From Dermatemys mawii (taxonomy: Eukaryota > Chordata > Testudines > Dermatemydidae), in the NCBI GenBank assembly GCA_007922305.1, contig ML677385.1, positions 5,916,336 to 5,980,335 of the forward strand: a stretch of 64,000 bases of DNA, written 5' to 3'. A program made the position numbers and the translations under genes. Positions 48,123-59,818 of the stretch are shown piece after piece (within the stretch, counting starts at the first letter, position 1; every line of letters begins with the position of its first letter). Below the pieces are notes generated by a model. The model was not told the DNA's origin. It saw nothing but the letters and a program-made list of their open reading frames with translations, and did no database searches.

Positions 48123-48262
48123 TCCTTTCCTGCCCCCCATTTTACACATGGGTATAGTGAAACACACAGAGGTTAAGTGAATTGCCTACAATCAAGCACA
48201 AGTATCACTGCTAGTTAGAGAACTCAAGAGTCCTGACTCCCAGTCTCCAAACACTTACCCAC
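48123..48262 (-). mobile_element. MIR relic, minus strand
   Basis: ccattttacacatgggtatag, agaggttaagtgaattgcc and gagtcctgactcccagtctc follow the reverse MIR order. Confidence 0.75.
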
Positions 48263-49195
48263 AGACAATACTGTTTAAATTAAAAACACTCATGTCTCAG
48301 CTATTACAATATTTGGCACTTAGAATTCTCTGGCATAATCCTGTGTTATGTGTACAGACAGCTGCAGCTGTCCACATTCACCTGAAACTCAGGCTCCAAA
48401 ACTACTGTCACAAGTATTGGCAGGGTTATCAGTTCAAAACTAAACAATTTATTGACAAGATGACAACTTTAAGACACACATTTTTAATGCACTGAACCAT
48501 TTATTTTCATTCATATTTATTTCGATGCTTCCTATTTTATATTAGTGTTAAAAATTCTTTGACATGTAAAAAGACAAAGCTCCTGCCCTGAGCAATTTAT
48601 AATCTAGTATTCTTCCAATAAATATGTAGCTTATATTTAGTGTTTTTCAGCTTTGAGCTGCTTTAATTGATCCTCACTCCCTGCTGGAAGATAAATAAGT
48701 AAAAATCATTTTATGATGTGAAATTCACACAATGCAAAGTTATGCAACAAACAAAGATCACTGAACAAAGAAGAGAACTCATTTTTCTGGTTCCACCGCC
48801 TGTGCTCAGATGCTCTGAGCAAATCAGCTTCTCAAATCACTTAAAAGGAAAAATGTACATATCACGTCTAAATTAAACAGGAATAATTGAAGTGTTTGAA
48901 ATCATTACATGTTTTTCTGTGTTAAACCTGTTGCAATAAGATAGGCAGCTCTAACTCATTTAAAACAATAAAGGCAGTAAAATAAAGTTCAGCAGTTGTA
49001 CAGGGTTTCTTTTTGTTGTCTTTAATAAATAGCTGGTTTTCCCCATTGTTGTTTTTTTAAAGGTTTTTCCAGCCAGCCCAGTACATTATATATAAACTGT
49101 CTAGGCTTTTCTCTGCTCCCCTCTTACCCTCACTCAGATTCCTTCCTTCCTTATTTGAATGGGCCTTTTAGGCAGCCAGAATTTCCCCTCTCTTT
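48263..49195. other. Intergenic DNA
   Basis: No recognised feature. Confidence 0.4.
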
Positions 49196-49241
49196 TGAAT
49201 ATATATATCTATATATGCATATCTATATCTATATCTACATA
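49196..49241. repeat. TATC/TA simple repeat
   Basis: Degenerate run of tatatatc and atctatatctat units directly left of the Tigger-like element. The right side of that element also continues in tatatatac, so the element probably inserted into a TA-rich tract. Confidence 0.8.
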
Positions 49242-49768
49242 TAGTAGACTCTTGATTATCCGGGATGATCGGGAAAAACTTAATCCCAGTTAATAAAATC
49301 CCGGATAATCAAGTCTACTGTGGGGGTAGTGCCCTGGCTGTCCTGCACCCTGGGGGGGAGGGGGTGTTGCGCCAGCTGCCCTGTGCGGGGGAGGGGAGGT
49401 GCGCCTGCCGCCCTAAGGGTGGTGGGGCACCGCCTGCCCCAGTCAGCTCCCGCTGCCAGCCTGGGCATAGGAAGCCCAGGCTGGCAGCGGGAGCTGAGAC
49501 CCCAGCTGGCAGGAGCCAGCAGGGAAACCCCAAAGCGGCAGCAGGCTGACCTACACCCCAAACCCCAAAGGCCTGTGCTTCCTACACCCTGGCTGGCAGT
49601 GGGCTGAGACCACCGCTGGCAGGAGCCTGGGGGGAAACCCCAAAGCGGCGGCAGGCTGAGTGGTCAGCCCACTGCCGCTTTGGGGCTTCCCCTGCCGACC
49701 CCTGTTTTAGACATCCCGGTTAATCCGTAGCCTGGTTAACCCGAGCCCGGATAATTGGGAATCTACTG
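49242..49768. mobile_element. pogo/Tigger-type element
   Basis: Left end tagtagactcttgattatcc and right end (other strand) cagtagattcccaattatcc, ending in the cagtaga...attatccgg form of pogo-like termini. TA flanks both sides (49240-49241, 49769-49770), the Tc1/mariner target. The interior is GC-rich with a duplicated aaaccccaaagcggc block and no transposase. A complement of the left end recurs inside at about 49298-49320. Confidence 0.8.
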
Positions 49769-49879
49769 TATATATACACACTGCTCCTTTGCTCCCTGTA
49801 TCTGTAAACAGGTCTTGCCTTCTAGGGAACCCCTGAGTCCCTCTCTCCTCCTCCTCCTCCCTCGTATGGAGCTCTGCCC

Positions 49880-50684
49880 CCTGAAGTCTGCTCGATGATG
49901 GTATGGCACTAAAACAGGCTAGTCCCTACTTGTCCTGGCACCACGCTGAGCCCCGGAAGCGGCCAGCAGGTCCAGCTCCTAGGTGGGGAGACCACAGGGC
50001 TCTACGTGCTGCCTCTGCCCTGAGCATTGGCTCTGCAGACCATTGGCCAGGAAGTGGCCAATGGCAGCTGGGAGGGAGGGTGGTGCCTGCGGTCGAGAGT
50101 GGCGCGTGGAGCCACCTGGTGCCCTTGCCTAGGACCCAGAACTGCTGGCTGTTCCTGGGGCACATGCAGCATAGTGTCAGGACAGACAAGCAGCCTGCCT
50201 TAGCCCCTGCACTGTGCCACTGACTGGGAGCTGCCCAAGGTAAGCCCACACTCCAACCTCAAGCCCCGAGCCCCCAACCTGGAATTCCCTCCTGCACTCC
50301 AAACTCTTCATCCCCAGCCCCACCCCAGAGTCCTCATCCCCCTGCACCATGCCCCATTCCAGAGCCCCCTCTCACATCCTGAGCTCCTCATCCCTGGCCC
50401 TACCCCAGAACCCTCATTTGGCACGTGGCCCACCAGGGTAAGCCCCCTGGGTAAGCCGGGCAGATTTGTTTACCTGCCACATCTGCAGGTTCGGCTGATC
50501 ACAGCTCCTACTGGCTGCGGTTTACTGCTTCTGGCCATTGGGGGCTGCAGGAAGCAGCACAGGCCGAGGGATGTGCTGGCCGCCACTTCCCGCAGCCCCC
50601 ATATGCCTGGAGGAATATAGGACTGGGTCCCATGTTACTGCCAAGGTTGCTTTGCTGCCATGTGCCAAAGGTTGCCGATCCCTG
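49880..50684. mobile_element. hAT-type nonautonomous element, right end
   Basis: Ends tgtgccaaaggttgccgatc and then cctg, the reverse of the cagggatcggcaacctttgg hAT terminus. The interior has C-rich degenerate repeats of agccccaccccagagtcctc. Frames on both strands are compositional. The left boundary is approximate. Confidence 0.5.
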
Positions 50685-51477
50685 TTCTAAACTATTCTTT
50701 CCCTAGGTGTATCTCTTTAAATTCAGATTTTTTAAAAACACATTAATTTGAAAGTGTAATGTCTGAATCACAAATACAAACCTTACTAGGTCACTGGTTT
50801 TGGTGATAGATTTTATAAATTGCACCTTTTAAAAATTTCCCTTAAACCGTTATCTTCCAGAAGTCTAACTTCTAGTTTCCAAAGTAGCTTTCAGTCTCAT
50901 TTGTCTTTTTAACCTCATGAATTATGACCAGCCATGGATTGTATTTCTTCTGTCACAATTTAGATGTATCCACAATATCCCATCTTGCGGCCTACAGCTT
51001 GTTCATTTCTCCAACTTTCTTCCCTTTTCCTTTATGACAAGCCTATTTTCCTATGTCAAGATTTCTTTGCCACAATTTGTAGCAATCCTTCCAAGGCATG
51101 GGCCGTCATAAACAGATCACAAGGTTCTCTTGCTCCTTTTGAAGTAAATTAGCTCCAACATTCACTCACTTTTCGCTGCTTCTATGGGTTCTTAATATGC
51201 TACACTTATTCAAATGTCGTTGTTACCCACCTAGCTGCTTTCATTCTTTTAGCTGGTTCCTAATTAGTTTTCTTATTATCTTAAATTAAACCATCTTTTT
51301 CCAGATTCTCTCCATACATCTTTTGCAGCAAAACGGTGCGTTAGCAGAAACTGAGAAATATATTTATGCTAGGCCTGTGCACCTTCAGGCTCCCTGTATT
51401 ACTGTTGCCACGTGACCCAGGGTCTTCACTCCTGCATATACTTATACAAAAATACTGTAGTTCATGAGATGTGCAAA
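50685..51477. other. Intergenic DNA
   Basis: No recognised feature. Confidence 0.4.
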
Positions 51478-51635
51478 ATAAATATTAGCTGTTCATACAT
51501 TTATCCCACACTGGAGACATGTTTCCACAGTGATTGTGTATCAGTGCCATGTGTGTATACAGTGCCTAGCACAATGGGGTCCCAGTCTTGATTTGGGCCT
51601 GTAGGTATTTCCATAATACAAATAGTAATAAGTTG
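51478..51635 (+). mobile_element. CORE-SINE/MIR 3' tail
   Basis: Contains gtgcctagcacaatggggtc followed by gatttgggcctgtaggtatt and ccataatacaaatagtaata, the familiar MIR-type tail. The 5' part is missing. Confidence 0.6.
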
Positions 51636-52316
51636 GGAACTTCTCTGACAGACAAGTTTTGTCTGGAGAAAATGAAGGCACCGAAAAGGGTGATGTCTCA
51701 CTCCTTATTTAGAATCTCATTACTTGTCTTGAGTTTTGTTTCAACCTTAATTGTTTTATTACTGTACTTTGGGCCTGATTCTGAAACTACACAGGTGAAG
51801 ATCCACAGTAACTGCATTATCTGGATTTAGGCAGGTGTAACAGATCAAAATCAGGGCCCTCTGTGTTTAAGTTCCTATTATTTTGTTTTTAATATCTATC
51901 TCAGTGGTATCAACCTCTTCAGCCTGAGGGCCAAACACATTATTTCAAGAGTCTCAAGGAACTGAAATCAATACTTTGCGACAGAATCTCTTCCCTGTTC
52001 TGCTTCCTTGGAGCAAAAACAACCTACAGTCCAGTCCCCTGTTGGAGACTCCCTCAAAGTACGAGGGTTCAGAGTGCAGAGACAGTGTGTCTTATTCCTG
52101 TGCCTCCTGGCCTGCAGTCCTTGGCTGGTGCCAGAGGAGTGTTGAGATGGGGAGTGGCATGTCAGACACAGGAGTGGGAGTGGCTATCCCCAGCCCCTGT
52201 ATGGTCCTTGCCAGCAGCACAAGATAAAGCAGATCCCTTTAAATTGTGAGAGGGCTTGGGCAGAGCATCAAAGAACCATAGCTGGCTGTTAGTTCTCAGC
52301 TTCTCTTCTTTTCCCC
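51636..52316. other. Intergenic DNA
   Basis: No recognised feature. Confidence 0.4.
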
Positions 52317-52317
52317 C

Positions 52318-52720
52318 TAGGTAGCCAGGTGTCCAGTTTTCAACCAAAAAGTCCAGAAGAAAAGGGAACCTGACTGTGTCTAGTCAGTAGACCTGACAGC
52401 AAAAGTCTGGTTACTGAGGGGGGAGGCACTGGGTCATCACCTGAGACCAGCCCCTACTCATCCAGGGCTGCCTCTTACCTGCATTGGGTAGCTGCAGCTC
52501 CCAGTCCCAGTCCCAGCCCTGCAGGCAAGTCCCTCCTGACCCAGGTGGGGGGCGGGGGGAAGGAGGGAAGAGTACTCAGCAACGGGGGGGGGGGGTAGAA
52601 GAGGACTGAATGGGGGTGGGGCTATGGGGAAGAGGCAGAGCAGGGGCCTCGAGGCAAGGGAGGTTCCAACGCTCCTGTTGGAATATCTGGTTTTTAAATA
52701 TTACAAAGTTGGCAACTCTA
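52318..52720. mobile_element. hAT-like element related to 43614-44716
   Basis: Left taggtagccaggtgtccag and right tacaaagttggcaactcta resemble the ends of the 1.1-kb element in CR1 (gttgccatgtgtcc; gttgcc). The interior includes a run of ten or more G residues. Target duplication not seen. Confidence 0.55.
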
Positions 52721-52859
52721 CCCTCCTATAGGCTGTCCCGAGGGCAGCTGTGTCGGGGAGGGACACTATCAATCCTATTTGAGGATCCATAAACATGAGG
52801 CCCAAGTAAGTCTGCTCTTCTTGTATCTCTCACAGCCGAGCAGGGAAACAAGCAATGGA

Positions 52860-53034
52860 AGGTGGTTCTCAACCTATTTATTATCGTGGGCTGCATATGC
52901 TGCTCTGTGTGTGTTATGTGGGCTGTATCCACACTATATACCATATGCATCCACCATACCATACCTGTATGGCTCTGAGGACGTTACATGGGCTGCAGCT
53001 GTGTGCTGATTGGGCTGCAGGTTGAGAATCACTG
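52860..53034. mobile_element. Short hAT element (ggttctcaacc type)
   Basis: Left terminus aggtggttctcaacc and right terminus (other strand) cagtgattctcaacc. The 175-base interior is noncoding, with gggctgcatatgctgctctg and gggctgcagctgtgtgctga. Flanking octamers do not match. Confidence 0.65.
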
Positions 53035-53036
53035 AT

Positions 53037-53690
53037 TCAGAGCTACAGTTTCCTCCTTCCCCTGTGATGCAGCACTTGGCCCCTGGGGGAATTTCTGAGC
53101 CACTGCAGCTGGGAAGGGAGCACTCCTGGCTCAGGCAGAATTGCTCTTGGGGCTGGGAGGGAAGCAGTCGGAAGCAACTGGGGAGATTGTTCCCTTCCTT
53201 CTAACTGTAGTGATTGAATAAGCTTCAACACTTAATTTTAAAAAGCAGACAGTGCAGTTTATGGAACACACTTTAAATTCATGATCAAATACAAATGACC
53301 AGTTATTAATCTCAACATTTGCAATATTATTGTTACATTTAAAATTGATTCAGTGGCACAAATGACTGAATTTTAGAGTTTTAAGAAGATGAGTTTAGCT
53401 CCCAGCAGAAGCAGCCCAAGATAAGTGTTCGGTAACTTAGGAAGCCAGATAATTTGTCTGGTTCAATTCAAAGTCTTTATTAGCTTTGAAGGCCATGTGC
53501 GTGTTTGACATCTTTGCCATTATTGGGCCACTGTGTAAGTAGCTTCCTAGACTAAACCACAGCCATTAAGATGGACCTCATAAAATGCATAGAGGAAACT
53601 GAAATAGTGTTTGGTTAAAAATCCCTGCTTCAAGGAGTACCAATACACATCTTACACAAACACAAGGCTATGCACTATGCACAAGCATAG
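53037..53690. other. Intergenic DNA
   Basis: No recognised feature. Confidence 0.4.
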
Positions 53691-53694
53691 TGGT

Positions 53695-53938
53695 TTGACC
53701 TTTCTTCATTTGCAGACCCCCAGGGCTCCACGGACCACTGGTTGAAAAAAGTCTGTTCTACGGTAATGACAACCTTTTGTGGACCCTTTAGACCAGAGGT
53801 TCTCAAACATTTGTACCGGTGATCCCTTTTACACAGCAAGCCTCAAGCGACCCCCACCATTTGCTGGGGGCAAAGTGGGGTTTGAGAACCCCTGCTTTAG
53901 ACATTGTCTGCCCCACCTCAGGTTGAAAACCACTGCAT
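53695..53938. mobile_element. Decayed hAT fragment hosting a younger hAT
   Basis: ccactggttgaaaaaagtctg near 53740 and ggttgaaaaccactgc at 53921-53936 look like hAT ends around a decayed core. The 101-base element at 53794-53894 inserted within it. Confidence 0.4.
53794..53894. mobile_element. 101-bp hAT MITE, perfect target duplication
   Basis: Left terminus cagaggttctcaaac; right gtttgagaacccctg. ctttagac flanks it exactly on both sides (53786-53793, 53895-53902). Confidence 0.92.
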
Positions 53939-53940
53939 TA

Positions 53941-54781
53941 GTACAGCATGCAGGAGGGCAGGGAAAGAAATGGATAGGATGGAGTTGGTTGGTGTATTAC
54001 TGAATCAATGAAGTGGTGTGCTTCTATGGTGCCTATTATGAAAGAATAATGATATGCCTGGGTTGAGGCTGAATGAAAAGGGAGAGAAAAACATATTGCT
54101 CCCCATGTGGGAGAGAGAGAGCGGTGAGACAACATTCTCCTCACAAGTGTGGTGATTACAGATCATTCCGAGCTTAAGGAGTTTGCCAAAGCTCTGCTTT
54201 ATTGTGTCTGGTTTCAACTGGCTGTGCCTAACTACAAGAGTTTCACAGTGCCCCACCAAGACTCTCCGTCTGAGAAGCTCAGCTGTAAAGACACAGTCCC
54301 CAATTTTACGTCTTCCCTTTTAAGCCAAACCTTAACAACAGTAACCCTTGAAACCCAACATTAACACACAATTACAAATACTTTTAGCCAACATAATAAC
54401 TAAATGTACTTACAACTTTCAACTACTCTAAGGTGCCCTGCACTGTCGCAGGGCTCCCCTGGTACTTCAACCCTATTGCTGTCAGGAGGCAGCAAACCCA
54501 CTTGTTCCATGTTCTGGGGCTCCACTGCCTCAGTCTGCTGTGGTTTGTGCTTGTTGGAGACCCTCTGGGTGAAAATGGCAGAGTCATTGCCACTTATCTC
54601 CCTCCTTTCTGGGACTTGTAAAAGGTGTCATCTCTCCAGTTTGTGGGGTGACAATCTCACATCACCACAGGGCAATCACTGCTGTTTGTGACAACTGTTT
54701 CCCATCACACAGATGCACAGCATCATTTTCATGAAGTGGCGGGAGCTCCCAGGATCCCAAAACTATATAATTTTTGCCTTA
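53941..54781. other. Intergenic DNA
   Basis: No supported gene. Overlapping frames of 60-95 codons at 54149-54691 have no recognisable domain. The text resembles repetitive DNA but I cannot assign it. Confidence 0.35.
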
Positions 54782-54782
54782 G

Positions 54783-55655
54783 GATCATAGAGTCATAGAC
54801 TTTAAGATCAGAAGGGACCATTTTGATCATCTAGTCTGACCTCCTGCAGAACGCAGGCCACAGAATCTCACCCACTGACTCCTGTAATAAACCCCTAACC
54901 TATGTCTGAGCTATTGAAGTCCTCAAATCATGGTTTAAAAATTTCAAGGTGCAGGGAATCCTCCAGCAAGTGACCCATGCCCCACGCTGCAAAGGAAGGC
55001 AAAAAAACCCAGGGCCTCTGCCAATCTGCCTTGGAGGAAAATGCCTTTCTGACCCCAAATATGGCAATAAGCTAAACCCCATAGTCAAGATTCACCAGCT
55101 AGATACCCAGGAAAGAATTCTCTGTAGTAACTCAGATCCAACCCCATCTAACTTCTCATCCCAGGCCACTGGACATATTTATCACTAGTAGCCAAAGATC
55201 AATTAATTGCCAAAATTAGGCTATCCCATCATACCATCCCCTACATAAACTTATCAAGCTCAGTCTTGAAGCCAGATAAGTTTTTTGCTCCCGATACTCC
55301 CCTTGGAAAGCTGTTCCAGAACTTCACTCCTCTGAGGTTAGAAACCTTCATCTAATCTCAAATCTAAATTTCCCAATGGCCAGTTTATATCCATTTGTTC
55401 TTGTGTTCACATTGGTACTAAGTTTAAATAATTCCTCTCCCTCCCTGGTATTTATCCCTCTGATATATTTAAAGAGGACAATCCTATCTCCCCTCAGACT
55501 TCTTTTGGCTAGGCTAAACAAGCCAAGCTTTTTGAGTCTCCTTTCATAAGACAGATTTTCCATTCCTCAGATCATCCTAGTAGCCCTTCTCTGTACCTTT
55601 TCCAGTTTGAATTCATCCTCCTTAAACATGGGAGACCAGAACTGCCTTATCCATC
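54783..55655 (-). mobile_element. CR1 LINE 3' end, antisense
   Basis: Begins atcatagagtcatagac, the antisense of the CR1 octamer tail, and continues gaccattttgatcatctagt. The minus-strand frame 55563-55348 reads ENLSYERRLKKLGLFSLAKR, the CR1 C-terminal block. 5'-truncated just past this block. Confidence 0.88.
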
Positions 55656-56980
55656 TGACTGTGACTGACATTAATTTCTAACAGTGTAGGCAATCTCGTT
55701 TTGAGTTTTCTATTGAACAAACTATTTAGCAAGTGACAACACAGGCTTCTTTGCTGGCATTCTGCAATTTAACAGTGCTAAGCACTTTGTTATTTTCACA
55801 CCATTTTTCACCAACTCATTGGATTGGCACAACGGGGACTAGCAGCTATAGGTCTAAACCCATACTTCACTGCAAACTGATTAAACTCAGGCCCACTAAA
55901 CTGTGATCCATTGTCAGACAATTGACATACTGGACTCAAACTGATTTAAGAGAGCCGCACATGGGGGTTGCACTTATTTGTTTTTTAAACCAGTTTTGTT
56001 CAATTCATGTAACTTTTGTGTTTCGGCAAAGCCTACAAGCTAATTATAAATAAAAATAGGAAGTAGAGCTGAGTCATCCATTACAAAAAAGATATGGGCT
56101 TGAGTACTGCTGAATTGCATGATGATTTCTAAAAATACCAGATTGAAGTGAATTAAGTATGAGTGAGTTCATAGGTGTTATATTGCATTCTGAAGGCTGC
56201 TTAAAATTAGCTGTGAACACTTTTTTGCTTGTCCTAAATATGCTGAAAAAATACCATTTTTGCACATTTCAGTCTTGCTTTGAGCTGCTACACCTGCAGA
56301 ACTAAACTGAATGTCTAGTACCATATGTGGTAGGTGACGGAGATAGCTTTTTTATTGCTCTGTTTTTTAATCATGCTTTCAAGCCCAAAGGAGGAAGACT
56401 TCTAAGAGATGTATGGAGAGGAAGCTCAATCATTTCCCCATATGATATATCGAGTACATGTTACAACATTGTAGTACCTATGTTTTATTTATTTTTGAGG
56501 TGATATTTGCACTATAAAACTTTATTTTCAGATGCGCATGATTTTCTGCAACACAATCCTCCACGCACTACAACTGCCCTTTAGATTAAAAATTATTCTT
56601 GTTCTCAGCCTAAAGAAAAATGTAAAAATTTAGCAAAATTCCATGTATTTTTTTTTGTACTATCCAACTGTGAAACAGCTACATCAAATCTTAATCAGTC
56701 AGGGTTTCTTTACAGCCAGACAGGGTAGGAACATATTTCTTTTACATGAAACTTTAAATTTGCAGAATCTAGTGGGCCAGCAACTGGCCATAATCAGTCT
56801 ACAGGCTGCAGTTTTTGCCCCACAGAATAAGAAACTCAAAACCACTAAGGGGCCAGATTCTAACTGCTCTTTCATGAGTGTGCCATGGGTGGAGAAGGAC
56901 CAGGAAGCATTCCCTCTGCCTCCTGCAAAAGGGGCAGCCAGAATCTTGGTGGAAGGAGAAAGGTCTTAGAGCCTCCAGTA
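55656..56980. other. Intergenic DNA
   Basis: No recognised gene. The 108-codon frame at 56643-56969 has no domain features. Confidence 0.4.
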
Positions 56981-56989
56981 GAACTAGAC

Positions 56990-57491
56990 CACTGGTTCTC
57001 AACCAGAGGTACGTGTATCCCTTGGGGGTACTCAGAGGTTTTCCAGGAGGTACATCAACTATTGTAAATATCTGCCTAGTTTTACAATAAGCAGCCTTTA
57101 TATAGGCCTGTCCTGATTGGCTGCCTCTTCTGTGCCACCCAAATGGCCTGGATCAGCCCTCTTTCTCAGGGGGCACAGCACAGGTACATAAAAGCACTAG
57201 TAAAATCACTACTAACTAAAATTTTATACAGCCAATGACTTGTTTATGGTCTACATACCATACACTGAAATGTAAGTACAATATTTGTATTCCAATTGAG
57301 TTATTTTATAATTATATGATAAAAGTGAGAAAGTATGCAATTTTTCAGCAATAGTGTGCTGTGACACTCTTGTATTTTTATATCTGATTGTGTAAACAAG
57401 TAGGTTTGAAGTGAGGCAAAACTTGGGGGCATGGAAGACAAATCAGATTCCTGAAAGGGGTACAATAGTCTGGGATGGTTGAGAGCCACTG
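56990..57491. mobile_element. 502-bp hAT element (Charlie-like)
   Basis: Left terminus cactggttctcaaccagag; right terminus ggttgagagccactg. Flanking octamers aactagac (56982-56989) and aattagat (57492-57499) match 6 of 8. I recall the interior (ggtacgtgtatcccttgggg; ctgaaaggggtacaatagtc) as a widespread turtle nonautonomous hAT. Noncoding. Confidence 0.85.
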
Positions 57492-57499
57492 AATTAGAT

Positions 57500-57988
57500 A
57501 GCCAAAAGAGAGGTGGTGCCATGATCTCATTTTGCCTCAGCTGCTGTTTCAAGGCTGCCAGTGGGTGGAGTCGCTGCTCCTTCTCGGTGTTTCCTGCTTG
57601 CCTCTCTTCTCCATTCGCAGAGTGCTAGCAGATACTGACTGGCACTTGTGCAGTGCCCCCATCTCCAATATCTCTGCAGTGGCTGCTAATACCACAGTCT
57701 GCCCCTTTACTGTATCTCTTCTTTTTTTACCAGGCCTGTCATTAATGAGTCCAAGGAGTTTACCAACAAACTTTCATCTAAGTTTTCAGCCATTCAGTTA
57801 AACATAAAGCCATATCTGGGACTTACTCTACTCTAGAATCACTTCTTGTATGTTGTTTATAACCTACTTTTACATGAAGAAGGCATGGTGTAGGTAATTT
57901 ACACCTACCTGTCATAAATGTTGTGTGAAGATTGTGAATTTACCCCTTCAAAAATTTTGCCAGTCCTGGAAATTATCCAAGAAAGGTA
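57500..57988. other. Intergenic DNA
   Basis: No supported gene; probably flank or decayed interior of the Harbinger element. Confidence 0.35.
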
Positions 57989-57989
57989 C

Positions 57990-58340
57990 TTTCAGAGAGT
58001 AACTCAAATTGGAAACTCAGACAATTACCTAGGTCATGTTGGTGTGGGCTGAGAATGTCAAATGACTGTGGAGTGTGCTTTTGGGCGTCTGAAAGCGCGC
58101 TGGCGTTGTCTTTATGAGAAGCGAGACTTGACTGAGGGAAGTATCTCCGTGGTTATTTCCACATGCTGTACCCTACATAATATTTGTGAACGGAAGGGCG
58201 AAAGCTTCTCTCAGGCATGGTCCTCAGAGCTTCAGTACCTGGAGGCTACATAGGCACAGCCAGAGAGCAGGGCTCTCAGAGGGGCTGCAAGGATCAGGGA
58301 TGCCTTGAGGGAGTATTTTGAGGCTGAAAGCCAGTTCTAA
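57990..58340 (+). pseudogene. Harbinger transposase C-terminal remnant
   Basis: The frame from 58062 gives VECAFGRLKARWRCLYEKRD and STCCTLHNICERKGESFSQAW. This is the C-terminal block of Harbinger/PIF transposases (DDE_Tnp_4), including the final acidic residue (VECAFGRLK, third catalytic position) and the CCxLHNIC motif. The start ATG at 58062 is not a real start, because upstream catalytic parts are missing or unrecognisable. The frame stops after ~63 codons (58253). It is a truncated relic of what may have been the autonomous partner of the MITEs in this window. Confidence 0.8.
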
Positions 58341-58892
58341 TGTTACTTGCCGTGCACGGCAGTTAAGTGCAGAGGGAGGGAGTGTTCATTGTTTTCATAG
58401 GATAAGGCATGTGGTTTTCTTTAGGCATTAATAATCTATGTACTCTTAATAAAAAAACCCATTTATTAAAAAGACAAGTCATTTATAGAACAGCCACTTC
58501 GTTTGATGAAATAAAAGGTTATGCAGAATGTGTGGGGGAAGGAGGGTGGGGTGTGATTGGGGTGGGATGGGGTTAGTCAGAGACTGGAGTGTTTGGATCT
58601 CATACTCTGCAATCCTCTCTGAATTGTTGTGTCCTTTGAACCCCATTTCCGGATGGCTATAAGGTATGTTATCAGGGGTCGACTGCAGTGGATAAGGGTC
58701 CTGGTTTTCGGGGTTGCTGTTGCGCTACAGCAGGAGCGCTACAGACCTTATTCCCCGTGCGGAGGTGGATTACCAGGACCGCTATAACTGCAGACTTTTA
58801 GTGGTCTACATGCTTTGCCAGTGTGGATGGGTAGGAGGCTATAGCACTTCTAGCGGCTTTATAGCACTATAAAGTGCCAGTGTAATCAAGCC
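58341..58892 (+). mobile_element. Harbinger element 3' end
   Basis: Noncoding 3' part of the element holding the transposase relic. It ends tatagcactataaagtgcc, then agtgtaatcaagcc. The complement (ggcttgattacactggcac) matches the MITE terminus at 13945-14362. GTA follows at 58893-58895. A PLE-terminus-like 18-mer (gctgccacaagtactcct) abuts at 58897. Confidence 0.6.
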
Positions 58893-59015
58893 GTAAGCTG
58901 CCACAAGTACTCCTCATAATATTTTTGTTATTTACATATGTCTATTAGAAGAGCTCTTCATTACCAAGTGAAGAAACTATTTGTGTCATTAAACAGTGCT
59001 GTGTGACAGCGGAGA

Positions 59016-59400
59016 TTGACATTATATTTGTTGTTTTTGCAAAACAAAAGCCGCCGAATTGAATACTTCTGCATTCGGCGGCCATTTTCGGCGGCCATGC
59101 TGAGCGCTCCCGAAATAGCGCTGCATGTCCACCGAAAAGCCGCCGAATCCGGAAGTAATCTATAATAGTAATCTAATCTATTGACATTATATTTGATTAA
59201 TAGTAATCAAATTATATTATTATTGATTATATTAATAGTAATCTAATCTATTGACATTATATTTGTTGTTTTTGCAAAACAAAAGCCACCGAATTGAATA
59301 CGTCTGCATTTGGCGGCTATTTTCGGTGGACATGCTGAGCACTCCTGAAATAGCGCTGCATGTCCACCGAAAAGCCGCCAAATCCGGAAGTAATCTATTC
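59016..59400. repeat. Duplicated palindromic GC-rich unit
   Basis: A ~140-base unit starting ttgacattatatttgttgtt occurs at 59016 and again at 59251 (spacing 235). A truncated third start is at 59181. Each full unit carries gccgccgaa.../...ttcggcggc inverted pairs and the sequence tagcgctgcatgtccaccga, and ends in ccggaagtaatct. A spacer of aatagtaatc repeats lies between. The second unit differs by several substitutions, so the duplication is not recent. Class unknown; palindromes suggest a MITE that duplicated in tandem. Confidence 0.75.
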
Positions 59401-59609
59401 AGCAGCTTTTCAGCGGCGCAAGGAGCTCGCGACCCCTCGGGAGGCGGCCTTCTCAAGAAAAAGAAATTTATCAAGTTGCCTTCCCCTTTGATCCTAAAAC
59501 CTTGTCAGCTCTGCAGCTAAACAGAAATACTTTTGATTCACCAACATCTGAATTCTCTATGATGAATATCTGAGTGCCAATCTAAAATATCTACAGTATT
59601 AGCTATACT

Positions 59610-59818
59610 TTATTTAGCACTTTTCATCTATAACTTTCAAAGTGCTGCAGAAAGGAGGGTAAGTATCATCATCCCCATTTCACATGTGGGGAAACTGAGG
59701 CACAGAAATGAAGTGACTTCTTTGAGATCACGAAGCAGGTTAGCGGGAGAGATGGAAACAGAACCCAGACCCTCTGACTCCTAATGTAGTTCCCTGTCCA
59801 CTGAAACATACCTTCTCA
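59610..59818 (-). mobile_element. MIR relic, minus strand
   Basis: tcaaagtgctgcagaaagg, tcatccccatttcacatgtg, gggaaactgaggcacag and cagaacccagaccctctgac follow the reverse-strand MIR order from tail to head. Nearly full length. Confidence 0.85.

Noticed and set aside
55348..55563. 71-codon minus-strand gene
   Set aside because: Recognisable as the CR1 C-terminal block in an antisense CR1 fragment.
59232..59520. Paired 80- and 89-codon frames on opposite strands
   Set aside because: Both cover the palindromic tandem unit and have no family features.
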